Notes under the pieces: generated by a model
Databases searched by the model: none
The model's input: only the letters and a program-made list of their open reading frames with translations
Told to the model about the DNA's origin: nothing
Program-made: the position numbers and the translations under genes
Shown: positions 34,517 through 48,800 of the stretch, in pieces
How positions within the stretch are numbered: position 1 is the stretch's first letter
Layout of the letters: each line of letters begins with the position of its first letter
From: Nymphaea colorata
Lineage: Eukaryota > Streptophyta > Magnoliopsida > Nymphaeales > Nymphaeaceae
DNA length: 64,000 bases
NCBI RefSeq assembly: GCF_008831285.2
Contig: NC_045138.2
Coordinates: 24,027,934 to 24,091,933 of the forward strand
Direction of reading: 5' to 3'

Positions 34517-37500
34517 TCATAATAATTCCTTGTCATAAAAGGCCATCTGAAGCTGTTTAACATGATTCAGCCAGGAAGCCACATTCTGGCCATCTACACT
34601 TATCCAATCAACTACAGTTGCAGCTGGTTGATCCCACCATTCATCAACCTGCACAAATATGAACAGGAATTGGTATCAGTGTCGACTACATGTCAAATAA
34701 AAAGTTAATTTTTAGGGTTAGAGGTTATATGACATGGCAAATGCATTGCCTTAATAATAGTTGCTTTAAAACCAACTCGTTAGGAAATTTTAGCTGCAGC
34801 GCACAAAACTTGAGCTGATGCGCTCCAATAGTTCAGTCGTGCCAGACAAACAAAATGAAAATTTATAGAAGATGGAGGAATGCAGCATTCTAACTCTCGG
34901 TAAGGATGTCCAAGATAATTTGACATCAGCTTAAATGGGGTACGGAACCAAAGATTTGCAGCAGTTACACTAACATGATAAACATAAGAACGAGAGGAGA
35001 GATGTTTCAGCTCATGTAAGGGTCCTTACCAAGCCTCTAACACGTTTGCAATCATCCAAGCATTTTTGAGCATTCAATACTGCCTTCTTAAGTTCTGGTA
35101 TCCATTTCTCTGTCACAGCCTTTTCTTGCTCAGAGGCTAAAGTAAGACAGAAACTAGTAGTCCTGTGAGTATGCGAAATAAAAGAACACTAAACTCAGTA
35201 AAAGCTTATGCAAACAGCATCAAACAAGCAAGAGATAAAAATGTTAATTAGAAAACCAACAAGAAGACAACTAACAGAAACAACTGAGCTAGGGAGCCCA
35301 GCAGAGAATGAAGTTAGCTATTGTACCTCTCGTATTCTTGTTTTGCCCTGTATGAATGATTGAGCAATGAACGCCCACTATTAATAAGATCCTGGTATAT
35401 GTGGACTCGATTGATTGCATTTGAGAGGTCCTCTAGCACACTAGCCTCAGAACCCCGAAGTTTCAAACAGAACTCAAGTGACTCCAGCACAGATGCTAAC
35501 CCAGAATCTGATCCTTCCAGGCCTGCAAGAAAAAAAAAATTGTTCACCCCAAGGTAATCCTTTAGTAATAAGAGGATGTAATGGAAATAGAAAAATTAAA
35601 GTGCCAAGTAAAAATCGACTTCTAAGTTAACCCCAACCAAATTTCATTGAGATCCTAATACAAGAGAACATGCAGACCGAGACCAAGGAATGAAATGCCT
35701 GTGAAAGACAAAATGCTTCTTATTACCAATTACATTTTGACATTTCATCTATTATAGGAGACAGTTTTCAATTTCTTTGTTAGTATCCAAGAGCCTGACT
35801 ATGGTAGGCTGGGGACATCATATATTATGCTTCAAGTTACTGTTAAAGTATATTATGACAAGGGGACCTTGAAATACTATGCTGACATTTTATGATATTT
35901 TGTTTCTATCCAACCTGGCTTACCAAATTAAGCAGCCATTGGCTTGCACCAGATGATCAGCAAACAAATTTTCATAGTTGGCACAAGAGGTTAAAGCAAA
36001 ATTCAAATTATAAATTTATAACTCCTTATTAGCTTTCAATAACATATAAACATGCATGACATACACTTGTCCTCGTACCCTAGTTTTGTCCCAAGCATCA
36101 CGATAATTTATCATCTCCCATATCCAAGCATGTCATAAGAATTTATGTTGAATGTTTTTAGATACTTGTTAGGCTCCAGGTTTTGAAGCTAAATCCACAA
36201 CACTGTTTCAACTTTCAACCATGCAGGAGTTGAGGATTGGAATAGTGGTGCATTACAAAATAGAGAAAAAAATATAAAGTTGAGTGGTTGCTGTGAGTAC
36301 ATACATATAGATATGAATCCATACCAAAACGACTCAAATCTTAGAAAATCACACAAACACACCAACCAACGAGTGATTGCACAAAGAACTCACAAAGCTT
36401 GCTTGCTGCATCACGTCATGAGCAAAGCCCCCCACAATTTGCTTTTAAGGCACAATAAAGCAACAAAACAGTTCTTCAATAATGACAAAAAAGCTTCAAA
36501 GAAGCGTCAATTGGATGTCGGCCAATAGCCGCTAATTTATAGAGTAGCTTCAATAAAGCAACAAAACAGTTCTTCAATAATGACAAAAAAGCTTCAAAGA
36601 AGAATCAATTGGATGTTGGACATTAGTTGCTAATTTATAGAGTAGCAGCAATTTCTCTAGCTGTTGGAAATGGTTAGCTAACTGGTAGAAAAGCTGCAGC
36701 TGAGAACCACAAAAAGAAAGAATTAAAACAAGAAAATCAGAAAAGAAATACAGAAAAAATACAGAAATACAAAAAGGAAATAAATATACATACATACATA
36801 GACACACACATACACACTACTTTACCCCTGCTGCCTTCAAACTTATAGTGCCACACCCAAATAAAATATAGTGCAACCCATGTATATATTATACTACATA
36901 GTAAGTATAAACATATATGGAGACGAGTTGCACTTCACCACATACACAAACAACACACAGCATCCATAGCATGTTTTCGCCATCACAAGTGCTATTAATA
37001 GCAAATGCATCTATGTCAACACATTATTTTAAGGTAACCTGAATGGTACTGAAGAGCAGCCGAAACGCGACAAACAGATGGAATTGCAGATTGATCTCGT
37101 GCACCAGCCCTTGCAGTCAACATAGCAGCATTTTTTTCTGCAGCAGCAAGCACTTCAGGTCCTGCAGATCCAGCAGCTCCCATGGACTCCAAGAGAGCCT
37201 ATCCAAAAAAATAGGATCCAATAATGAAAAACGCAACCTGAATATAGGAAAGCCAACCTATGGCAACAAATGTACAACTATGAGCTCTGAGTCATAGAAA
37301 ACATGCAGCTTTAGCTTCACATGCCACATGGAACCACCATGCACATAAAGTGTATCAGATTCCATCATAATTAGTAGATACACATAAAAAAAACACTGAA
37401 CAGTTTGCTTGTTGATTAGTAGATACACATAAGGAAAAGGCTGAACAGTTTGAATGAAACACGAGTTGGCAGCAGTTAATGCACTTTATGATATAAAAAA

Positions 37501-40500
37501 AATAAGACTAATAAATAAGTCAACTGAAAGCTTAGTCGACCAGTAATCTTATTGTATTTGGAACAAGTGAACCCCAAAAACATGAAGAGCATGTTTACAA
37601 AACAATTTCGTACTTAAATCATGCAGCTGTTGAATTATGACGCTTGACACATGCAGCTGTTGAATTATGACGCTTGACACATGCAGCAGAAGTGCCTCAG
37701 TTCAAAGAAGTCGACCAAAAATTTTTCCAAAATAAAAGGCAAAAAAGGAAAGATAACATGGAGTTTCCATTTTTTTCTAGAATTAGTGAAGATAAAAATA
37801 AGCATCAAAACAGAACGTATTTGAAAGTCCAGAAATCTCGTCGTTCTTATGCTCCAGAAGCTACTGTTTACAACTTTTCAGTTTCTACACAATCCATACA
37901 CGATTCAAAACTTAAAACACCACATTAACCCTAAAGCCCTTTACTTATTTGCATGTATTTTTATCTATTTGTTTGTCTGTCCATCTTCCAGGAGTTTCAC
38001 AAGACATAAGCAGCATAATTGGAACTAAGGGAACCACAACGAATGACTAGACTATGTATTCTTTTGAGGTAGTCATAAATAAGCTAGCAGCAACATTATC
38101 AACATAGAGATATGCATGTCAATGGCAACAATTTCTATGATGAACATCAATATGAAAAATAAAAAAACAACAGGTCCTAATACTGACCTGTGGAGTAGAA
38201 GGTAACATGTAAAGCCTATTATCTGGACTTGCACCAAAAGCAGAAACCTCTTTTTCAATTAGATCCTTCGCAATAGAAGATTTTTCTGCAACTGTTGTGC
38301 ATGCAGGAATAATGGTACTTAAGGCATATCTTCTTGCAGCTATTGGCTGCTGACTCCAAAATGCAACTGCATCCTGGAAATTGAAGAAAGTTATTTCATA
38401 CAAAGAAGACCAGATAGAATTTTCTTCAGAATATCTAGCAGAAAGATGAAAATATGATAAGCGGAATATTGCCATCTTCAATAATTGAAAAGCATCAAAA
38501 GGACCAAAAGTTTTTATAAGGTAAGTTTAGGGGAATTGAGAATGCTCCTATGTAGTTTGATATTTTGTTATTTAAAGAGTGTTTGAAAAAAACAATACAT
38601 TTGCATATATGTTATTGCATAGAATATAGATAATATATGCAATTTTTATTACCCTTTTTTTTTGTTTTGTATTATTTTTTCCATTATTATTCTTCTTATT
38701 TTATTGCTTTGGTCATTTTGAAAAATGATGTGCTGAGATTATAAAATCCTACTATAAACTTTTGAAACCAGGAAAAGAAACCACAACATTCTCAAACTTA
38801 AACAAGTCAAATAAGCATGGGATTAAAAAGTTGCACTTCAAGGAATATACCTTGCAAGCTTTACTTTCAAAAGAAGGCTATTTACTTTCCACAAGAAGAT
38901 ATGAGCATAAGGAATAATGTATCATCCATATGAAAGAAACCAATTCTCCTTAAACCAACAAGCATGAAGCCAAAGCACCATGAGAACTCCATCTTCTTTC
39001 ATGAGCTTGGGCCCAATTTTGGAAGCATTTAAAAAACATCATTTTAATCTTCACTTATCCCTCCCCTTGAAGACACTCTTACCATTAGTTGTGAGGAGAG
39101 AATACACAACACGAAAAGAACAAGAAAATAGTGTGTTGGCTAGTGGCTACTCCTTCATCCTTTACAGGAAGACGGATAAGATAGTGTTCTAGTTCTCTCT
39201 AGGCCAAGAATACATGCTACAGCTTATAAACCACCTTATTTCAACAAGGTCAAAAATCAAAGCAATAAAAGGCAATAATAGAAAGCTGATCTCTCACTTC
39301 TGTCATAAGTGTGAATACAACAAGCCTATGTCTCCAGAATTAAAAGAGACAGAAGGGTCCATTCGATACCTGCTGGCAAAATTTTTAGGGCAGAGGGAAA
39401 CCTCTGATAAGAAGGCGTATATGGGTCTTGGCGTGCTTGGATCTGGATCTTTGCCTATTTTTTTATCATTGCCCATTCTTCTTTGTGTAATCAAGATACT
39501 CCAAAACCACATTCATATTTTCTTCCATCCCACAAGTTTTTTCTGTACCTTGGATTTCTATATGCAGTTCTTTTAAATTATTCACAATTTCATCAAAAAT
39601 TACAAGGTTTAACTGATCTAGTCACACCAAGCTACATTATGGATGAGCAAGCATAAAGATGCATGGTCTAATACATGATGAAGTAACTTCATTCAAACAG
39701 AACAAAAAATCAAGATCACCTGAATTTTATGCCCTTAAGAAAATAATTGATAAATGCCCAAGCATACACTTTTGATGAAGAATGGTGATATATTGCACAT
39801 ACACAAATCACCACGATAGGGAATGTAGTACAAAACCACTGACATGAATAGTTTTAATGTGTAAACTAAGAGAGGAAATCCTTAAAGAAAAAAATCAAAA
39901 TTATTTAAGGAGTTCATGCAAACTACTTGAAGAATAAGGACATTCAACATTGAGCACTTTACCATATTAGTACGAAGCAGGGAAGCATAAACCACTTCAA
40001 GCTCTGACCTACGAGCATCAAATTCTTCAACCTTTTTCCATTTTTTTCTCAAGGAATCCTCTGCTTCCTTCCATTCAGAACACAATTTTTGCAGACGCTG
40101 GACCTCAGATGCCAATGTATTCAAACCTGCTCTCAGGCCAGCTGCTTCCCTTTCCTTGGCCCAGACATCCAACTGCAGCAAGAACATATCAACACGGACC
40201 GTAAATTACTTTAGTCCAGTGTTCTAAAATCCAGTGACTAGGGACTCAACTCATCCATTCTCAATGGGAGATTTAGTGGGTCAACTCAGCGACTTGGACC
40301 AGGCTTTGTTAACTATTTTTTGTCAAAGAAAAACAATATCAACCTTTTTTTTTACACAAAATATTGTACAATGACTTGATTACATGTCTAACTCAGAAAT
40401 AAGTCAACTTAGCATCAAACAAAGTAACAGTCAAGGTACAATTTCTTTTTCAAACTTTGAGCTTTCTCTTTCTATTTTAAAAAAGGAAGACAGCCAAAGG

Positions 40501-43500
40501 CGCAGCAGTCGTCCTCTTTAAAGGACAACCAATCTGCTGTCCTTTAAAAAGGATGACTAGACTACGTATTTTTAAAAGAAAAACTTTATTTCATGTTCTC
40601 TCTCTCCCTCTCTTTCTTTTTCAAACTTTCAGCTTTCTCTTTCTTTTTAAAAAGGAAGACAGCAAAAGACTACTGTGCAAAAGGCACAGCAGACTGGTCG
40701 TCAAGGACCAGTAGCCTTAAAATGCACCCAACACTCACATTCAATTTAAAATGCACCCAGCAAGCAAAATGACCTTTGAAAAAAACTTAATTTTCAGTAC
40801 AAAAAATATAAACATATAGCATATATATATATATATATAGCCTCACCCCAGGACCCAAATTTTCTACTGCACCAGCACCTGCATCCCGCACCTATGTGAC
40901 ATAGTACCAGTCTACTAGAGATATTTTTAGTGTAATTTTTGCAAGTTAGTCGGTCCTTTCTACCTTTGACAAACATTAGGGATTTCTCAAAATTTCTTAA
41001 GAAGCTAGTACAAAAAGCCTCAAACAAGTTGCATAATCAATTCAGATAATAAATCATGTTCTCATGGATTAAATAATCAGGTTGGTCACTAAAGCAGTTT
41101 AACAGATGGAGAGTAAAACCTATAGGACATACATACAACATGACATGTAGGAATCAGTCCTGTGCTTTGTCAAGATTCCCACACTACACTTACATAGAAC
41201 ACGAATAGTAGTTGCCAGAAAAGTTATATGCGATGCTAGAATGTCTCAAATGGTTGACGATGATAAGAAGTATGTAAAAACTGATGGAGTTAAACCTGCT
41301 CAAGATTTTATGAAGTATGAGTAAACTTTTCTTATCATGTATTCCTGTTACATATGCATCAAAGTGGGAAAAAACTCCAATGCAAACATACAGAAAGATA
41401 AATCAAGTTGAAGAAGATCATAACTACTATTTGAAATATACCTCAAGATGTCTCAAGCTGCCAATGTTCTGTAAACTACCACTCGCATTAAATGGAGGAA
41501 AGGAAACTCCATCATCACTTCCTTGAAGGCGCTTTAACAGCTTTTCACTCAAGCTCCTTGCTTCAGAAGCCTTGTTTAGGGCATCTTCCGTAGCCAAAAA
41601 CTGCTGCACATGGGCTTTCTGGAAGAAAGAAATTACTTGATATGGCATATGGTCATTCACATAAATGCAATAAAGAAAAGGAAATGGAGGTATAAAGAAT
41701 GAATATGTAGTAACCAGATAAATCCCCGTCAATAATTTAAAACATTAAATATGGAAACAATTAAACAGTATCATTGAACTCAAGTTTGCACATTTAACAG
41801 ATAACAGGTGCTATCATCTTGCATGATCAGGAAAGATAAAAAAATCTCCAAGATCACAAAATGTGTACACATCCAGGACAAAAAGTTCAATGCCTTCATA
41901 GTAAAGGATGCATTTATTTAAGGATAGTAAATCCTCTTGAATGCCAGTTGACAATTGTGAGGGGCTTGTAAGCTGAAGCAAATCGAGCAAAAAAAACTGT
42001 TACCTCAACTCTTATAGGGAAGACATGACAAAGAAATCTCAACAAACTTCATTACATCATCCACCAAGCTACTGGAAAAATCCTTAAACAACAATATTAG
42101 CAAAAAAAAATAAAGCCTAAAATAATGGAAGTTTTGGATTAAGACAAAGCCAAAACAGCTACAAAGCACAAAATCCAACACAGAATTAAAGCAAATTCAA
42201 GCAATGTAGTCCAAACGAACATTCAAAGAAAGTGGTGAAATCCAATAAATCATTTCATTTTCCTTCCCTTTCGTAAGTTTTATCCGGTATCATTCTTTCT
42301 AGGGATGTTCAGGGAGTCAAGCCAACTCGAGCACGACTCGAACTTGCTCGTCTAAACTCAACTCGTTTATTAAATGAGTCAAGTTCAAGTTAAGAAATGG
42401 ACTCGCTCAAACAATCAAGTCAAGTTCGAACTAGGCAAACTCGGCTCATGTAAACTTGTTTAAGCTTGTGGTAAGAATATGTAGAAGGTGTCTTACATTA
42501 TTATCAAAAAAACAGACTTGCTTCAATGGGTCTCCTTGTGTCTTGTAACAGACAGGTCCAAAGATCAAGTATGATTGTCCCCGCCATATGAAAATTGTTT
42601 TTTTAATGAGTAATGGTTCAGCTAGCCTAAGTTCGAGTTGAGTCAAGCCAAGCTCAAGTTAGTCAACTCGAGCTCGAGCTGTGGGGTTTGAGACTCGATC
42701 CGAGCTCGAACTAAACTAGCTTAGCTCGAACTCGGCTCGTAAACACTCCTAATTCTTCCTGGAAAATAGTTCTGCTTCTACAAGTCTAATCATTGATATA
42801 TCCTCAAGTTCTACACCATGATCCTGCATATATTGTTATCATCAATGATCACCTCTTCCAACTCCTCTCAATCATCTTGATTGGTCCTCATCATTGTTGG
42901 CATGGTAGCATAATGTGAAGCAATAGGCCTTACAACTTTGCATCAAAAGAATTGAGATCCACCATCACCTACCTTACCTTGGAGCACATATTATGGGCTG
43001 GACCAAGCTTGTAATCTCAAGACATTGCGTTCTTCTCAGCAGTGCTCAAAGCCTCACCCAAGTTAGAAAGGCATCTTTGTGTTTCAATGCTGCATCTCTA
43101 CCAGGCACATGCAACTGGCTTTTTGCACTTCAGCTTCTCAATATTGAGCAAGAAGGTTATGTAGCTGACGGAAGCCATAGCAACACAGCTCATCGCATCA
43201 AATTAGAAGTCTGAAGTCCAACCAGGTATGTGACTGCTGATATTGTGTCCCCCTATTCATGTTGCAAAGGTTGAGGTGATAAAAGCCCCATGTACTCAGC
43301 CACCATCTTCAACTTGTGTCATAATTGTAGGCAATAACAAGTCTCCTATGAATAACCAGGTGGGATGAATTTGTCTTGCATCACCCACCTGGCTTCTAAT
43401 CACACATGCACTACTAAAGTCCCTGGCCTGCTCTTGTCAAGTCAAAGTCTGTCTGGGAAAAAAGGAGTGACTTGTAAAGTCAAGTCATGGCGAGACTACC

Positions 43501-45802
43501 TTGCAATGATGCTGAGACACCTGATGAAACTTGAAATGTTGCTCCATAACCTAAGGCTTCTCCAAAGACATCAGCCTAAGTCACCAAGGTGCGGCATTTC
43601 TGGACCCATATCCGCGTCGACGCGGGTGCGGGTGCGACCCAGATTCACACCCAAACTAGTCAAAGTTGAGTCGGGTGTGGTCAGCGACACACGACTAAAA
43701 TACTCTTTTTCGAACGCGCACCCGACTCGGTTCAAACGTGAGTCGGGTGCGGTCAAACTGCACCATGTCCATTTCCATCCATTTTTGGGGTTTTTTTTAT
43801 TTTTAACAAATTCGAAATAGGGCACGATCGTCTCGTCCCTTGCTGTTGCTCTCTCTCTCTCTCTCCGCTGCAAAGGTCTCGCCCTTTGCCACTGCTTTCT
43901 CTCTCTCCGCTACGACAGGCGTCCGCTGCTCTCCGTCCAGCGACCGGCATCCGCTGCTCTCTCAGTCTGATTTCTACCTCCATCCCCTCTATTTTTCTTT
44001 CACATCTTTCCACTTCTTCTTCACTCACGAACGAAGCTGCATTTTAGGAAGGTAAACTCTCTCTCTCACTCTTTGCAGCAGTGTGTGTTTTCTTTTTATT
44101 GTTCGATTCTAATATCGCGCTTCGATTTTGGTTTCTCTCTGTTATAGTGTTATGTCTCGTCTCGTCTTTGTTTTAGTGTGTTGTTCTCTCACTCTACTAT
44201 TCTTTTTTTCTCTGGTATAACGGACGTTGAGTGCAATTGTCTGTGAAAATGTTTGTTGTTTTCTTTTGTGTTTACGTTTCCGGAATAGTGATGCAACCTC
44301 GAGAGCCCTTGTTTGTTTATGTGGTCGTTCAAGAGGGGTCTTCAATGGCTTGGCTTCTCATTGTTGCTCTGCAAAACGGACGCAGAATATTTGCATCATT
44401 CTTTTCTTTGAGCTCTGCTTCTGTGTGGAAATTATGTTGTTGCACGAATAAAACACCATATTATTAAGTGGCTTTGTAGTGCGAAGCATCGATGGTGTCA
44501 AAGAGTGCAGGATGCACTTATTCAAATGGTGTTTAGTAGAGACTGGAGCTTTTATCGGGTTGAAGATGAGGCTGAAGCTCAAATTATTAAAAACCTTATC
44601 GTTGAAGATAAATGGTGGGATAAAATTGCAAATTTTTGGGATTTTAGAGATCCAATTTGGTGCATGTTGAGAGTTGTTGATAAAGATGAGCCTATGCTTC
44701 ATAAAGTTTACGAAATGTGGGACGATATGATTGAATAAGTGTATAGTTTTTAAGAAAAAAAAGACATTGCACTTGATAATTCAGAGTTCTTTGATCGCAT
44801 ATACACAATATTAGTTGAAAGATGAGATAAGAGCAATACTCCCTTCCATTGCATGGCTCATTCTATGAATCCCAAATATTACACAAAAAAATAGATTGTA
44901 GGAGCTCCTGGACGTGTTACTCCAAATCTAGATAATGAGTTAAACATTTAAGGAATGTCATGTATGAAAAGACTTTTTACACATTCTTATACCAAAAGAC
45001 AAGCTATTTGTGAATATTCAAAGTTTTTTTTAGGAGATTTTAGTTCTGAAGGCGCAGCAGCAACAAGAGAAGATGATGGCATAAGTCCTTTTGATTGGTG
45101 GGCGTCCTATGGATCAGAAATGCTCGTGTTTCAGAAACTTGCTTTGAGATTACTATCACAACCTGTTAAATCATCGTGTTGTGAAAGAAATTGGAGCATA
45201 TATGGTCATATACACAACATTAAAAGGAACAAGTCAACAAGCACACTAGCCAACGTGCAGAGGGCTTGGTTTATGTGCATTCTAATTTGCGTCTTTTTTT
45301 AAGGAAAGAAAAAGAATATAGGTATTTCTTTATTATGTTTTTTTGTTTTGCTCAATTTCTTATGTTGTATTAGATTTTCTATATTTTTGTGGTAAATATT
45401 TTTTATTGTTTAACTTTCATCTTTAATAAAATGTAGTTGTGGATCATCTCAATATTGGGATGTAAATCCAGATTTTCGATGGAGAACGCAATTTATATAC
45501 TGCAAACATGAATTTATCTGATCCTGTTATTCCTTTTGAGGAGTTTGATGATGATGATATCGTTAAAGCATTGAAAAAAATCAAGATATTGGTGGAAGTG
45601 GAACTGAAATTCAACTCTGATTAATGATGTAATATGTATTGATGTATGAAGTATGACTGTAACTGTGATTCTATGAACTCAAAACTAAAGTATATTTCTT
45701 GTTGTATGTTGAATTGATGATTGATAATGATATCATGATTAATAAATTGCAATTTTAATTTTGTTATTTAATAATTTTGTGGTTTATAGACAATTTTTTG
45801 TC

Positions 45803-45845
<43 letters not shown>

Positions 45846-48800
45846 AACTTAATAATAATAATACTAAATACTCTCGCCGCACCGCCGCACCTAAATTTTT
45901 TGAGATGTGCCTCACCGGCACCTGCACCCCGCACCTTGGTGACATAGACATGAGCAGCAACTCAGCCTGCAAATATCTAGTTTGCTCCATATATCTCAAA
46001 CTACACCTTCTTATGTTCAAACAACACTCACAAGTATAGACTTGGGCGCACAATCATCATCAATTGTACTTGTATCCAGAAGAACATATGTATTTTCACC
46101 TTTTGGTTTGACTGAACCTTGAAGGTGTTGGCCACAGCGCAACAAGTGTCTCCATATCCCACTTTCTGTATGGAGCATCTTGGAGGCCTTTGGGTTTCCG
46201 ACTAGCTTTTGAAAACATATGTTGCATTCCAGGTTAGGTGGAACTTTATCAAGTCAATTTGAGTTTAGAATCTTTAGATATTCTCACAAACATCATTCTC
46301 TGTTTTTATCAATGAAATTTTTCTTGGTTATTAATCAGGAAGTTTGCTTTTCTTGAAAAATTATTGAACACTTAAAAACTAAAAATATAAAAATTAACAA
46401 AATATTATGAAAACTTGAGTTTTCCTCTATTTTTCTCACAAAAACTTTGATAAAAATTTGAAATTATTATGAAAATTATGAGAAGTTGGACTCCATGACT
46501 CAGAGGATCGTTCGTTCTCCACTCTCTTGCTACACCTTTGCCTGCAAGGAGCACAAAGACCAAGGTGCATATTATCATATAGAAACAAGCGAAGTGTACC
46601 TGTCTGTAGCACAAAGGATGGGTATTGATTCAAAGATCATCAAGCCTCAATGGAATGGACCTAGCCAAGTGTGGGATAGCCATTTTACTAGGCTTCCCTG
46701 CATGTATTGACTATTGAGGTTGAGCTACATTCGAATTTGGATTCTGTACTGAGCTAGACACAGATAGAGTTGGATGTTATTAGCCCACGGTTGGGGTTTT
46801 GAGTCCATAAAAAGTTCAAACCTGCTATGGTAGGGCCTTGAAGTGGACGGACAGAAATTTGGTACGTAATTTGAGGGTGCACATATGGAAACAAGTGGGT
46901 CCAGTTCTGGGTTAGTAGAATTTGGGCCAAAACAGAAGGACTTGAGTCCACATAGAATATAGAGTAAGTCAGGTTATAACTTATAACAATGGGTCAAGAT
47001 TCGGCCGAATAGGTGGTTGGAGAGGATCCAACTTTGAAGACCCATCTAACTGCATGGTGAGACAAGGGAAGATTGAGCAAAACATGGTTTGGACTTTGGA
47101 GTCTCGACCAATACCATAAAGAAACTAAGTTCATTTTACAAGATAGGGAGGATCCAAAGAATGGTCAACAGGTTCTACGTTAAGGCAGCCCATTATAACA
47201 GCCCTAAAGGAGTGTGGCCAGAAAAGGGGCTCAACAGTCAGACATCAGTGGTGTAGCCCCAATGGGGAAGCAACCACAGCCCCATCACTCCCCTTGCACC
47301 CAGTAGCACCCACGGTGGCTAGGGGAGCTTCATAGCAATATTAGGAGCTATTTATTAAAAAGTATTACTAGCTGTGTCTCAGATATGGATCTCAATCTGC
47401 ATTATCCAAAAAAAAATTGTATCTAGTAAAGCAACACCTTGCATCAGAAATCATTCTAGGTCAGTTTCTATAAATCCCATTTTTCAAGTAGAGGTATAAC
47501 AATAATTGGAAAGTGAAGCTATCACTATTTAATATTTGATGTCATCTTCTATGTTCACAACTTCACATACATGTGGTGTCCTCCAAGTAATTCACAATTC
47601 ACAAGCTTTTTCCACTTTTCAGCATCCACATGTTGTAGCATAAATGAGAATGAAAGCAAATAGTAACAATTTATTATGAATAATGCCTCTGATGTTAGTG
47701 CCTAAAGTGTACAAATCAATTGATGATATACACAACACAGGCACACTTTTCCAAATAGTCACAACATTAAGTCTTCACAGGCAATTCATTGTGTCCAGGA
47801 GCCATGCGAAACCAGTTCCTATTGATCCCATAGAACTTGGCCACTAGGCATACCATATATACAATTACAGATATATATGATATAATTTGTTTGTATTTAT
47901 GCGCTTTCATTTCTTTCCTTTTTAACCAGTTTAGCTCATCTACCAATTTCTAACATCTAGCCTCAAAATTGTCTTAAAACCATAGTCAACAATATCATTT
48001 TTGCCATGTCTTCCCAAGATTTTCTTCCAGGAATTTTTTTCCAGGGTGAAGATTTTCTTTTAGGATCTTGGAAGTTGGGAAGTTCAAAAACTCAAAAAAA
48101 AAAATACAAAGAACAGAAGAAACGTTGTGTTGCAAAAGTATAATTAAACATATGACTAAAAACTTTCTTGCAGAAGTAGAGAAAAACAAGTAAACATTAA
48201 AAAACCTTTTCAAGAACATAAAAGAAACAAAAATGAAAAAAATCACATGCTTGAAAATATGAAAAAGCGACTTTTATGAAAGAATGAGAAAAATATCAGG
48301 AATATCTTGAGATAATACCACAATAACTCACAACATTTTTGTCCTTACGGAATTTTGAAAATATCAGGAGCTACCTTCTAGAAGAATTGGATATTTTTAT
48401 AACATCAAAGACATCTGTGACCAAGGCTAATGCCATTTCAAATGTCGATTCTATTAACCGCTTTAGATATGCTCTGCATACTTAGCCACCACAAGAAATC
48501 CCTTTATACAGAGAACTAAAGCTTCCACAACATTCATCTTGACAAATTCCTAACTGCAGGCACAGAAATGCACAATGCCTAGAATGGGAAAAAAAAATCA
48601 TCAAACCAGAATTTCAAAACAATGACTTATTGTTGCCAAAGTTAAATAATTGTTCACCTTTTAAAAGAGAAAACACACATAAGGAAACAATACCTGTCGC
48701 TCGAGTAATTGATTAGATGTGCTTTTGGCCGACACATCCATCCCCAATTTCCCGCTACCATACACTTGATAGTGTAGGCGTGATACTGAATCAGGAGATC

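Larger units (their letters stand above)
43575..45946 (+). mobile_element. Degenerate hAT transposon inside AUG5 intron 3
   Basis: The terminal inverted repeats are TCACCAAGGTGCGG (43581-43594) and its exact reverse complement near 45930-45943. Possible 8-bp target duplications, GACATCAG (43567-43574) and GACATGAG (45947-45954), match at 7 of 8 positions. The transposase is on the plus strand, opposite to AUG5. An unusually GC-rich, CT-repeat-rich segment (43840-44080) looks like its own promoter or leader. The copy is broken, so it cannot supply transposase. Confidence 0.85.

Noticed and set aside
38980-39576. Reading frames of 70-120 codons in AUG5 intron 5
   Set aside because: No recognisable domains and no splice context. 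Noted only as a possible old transposon.
46405-46710. Overlapping plus- and minus-strand frames in AUG5 intron 3
   Set aside because: Short, on both strands and without similarity to known proteins. Consistent with chance open frames.
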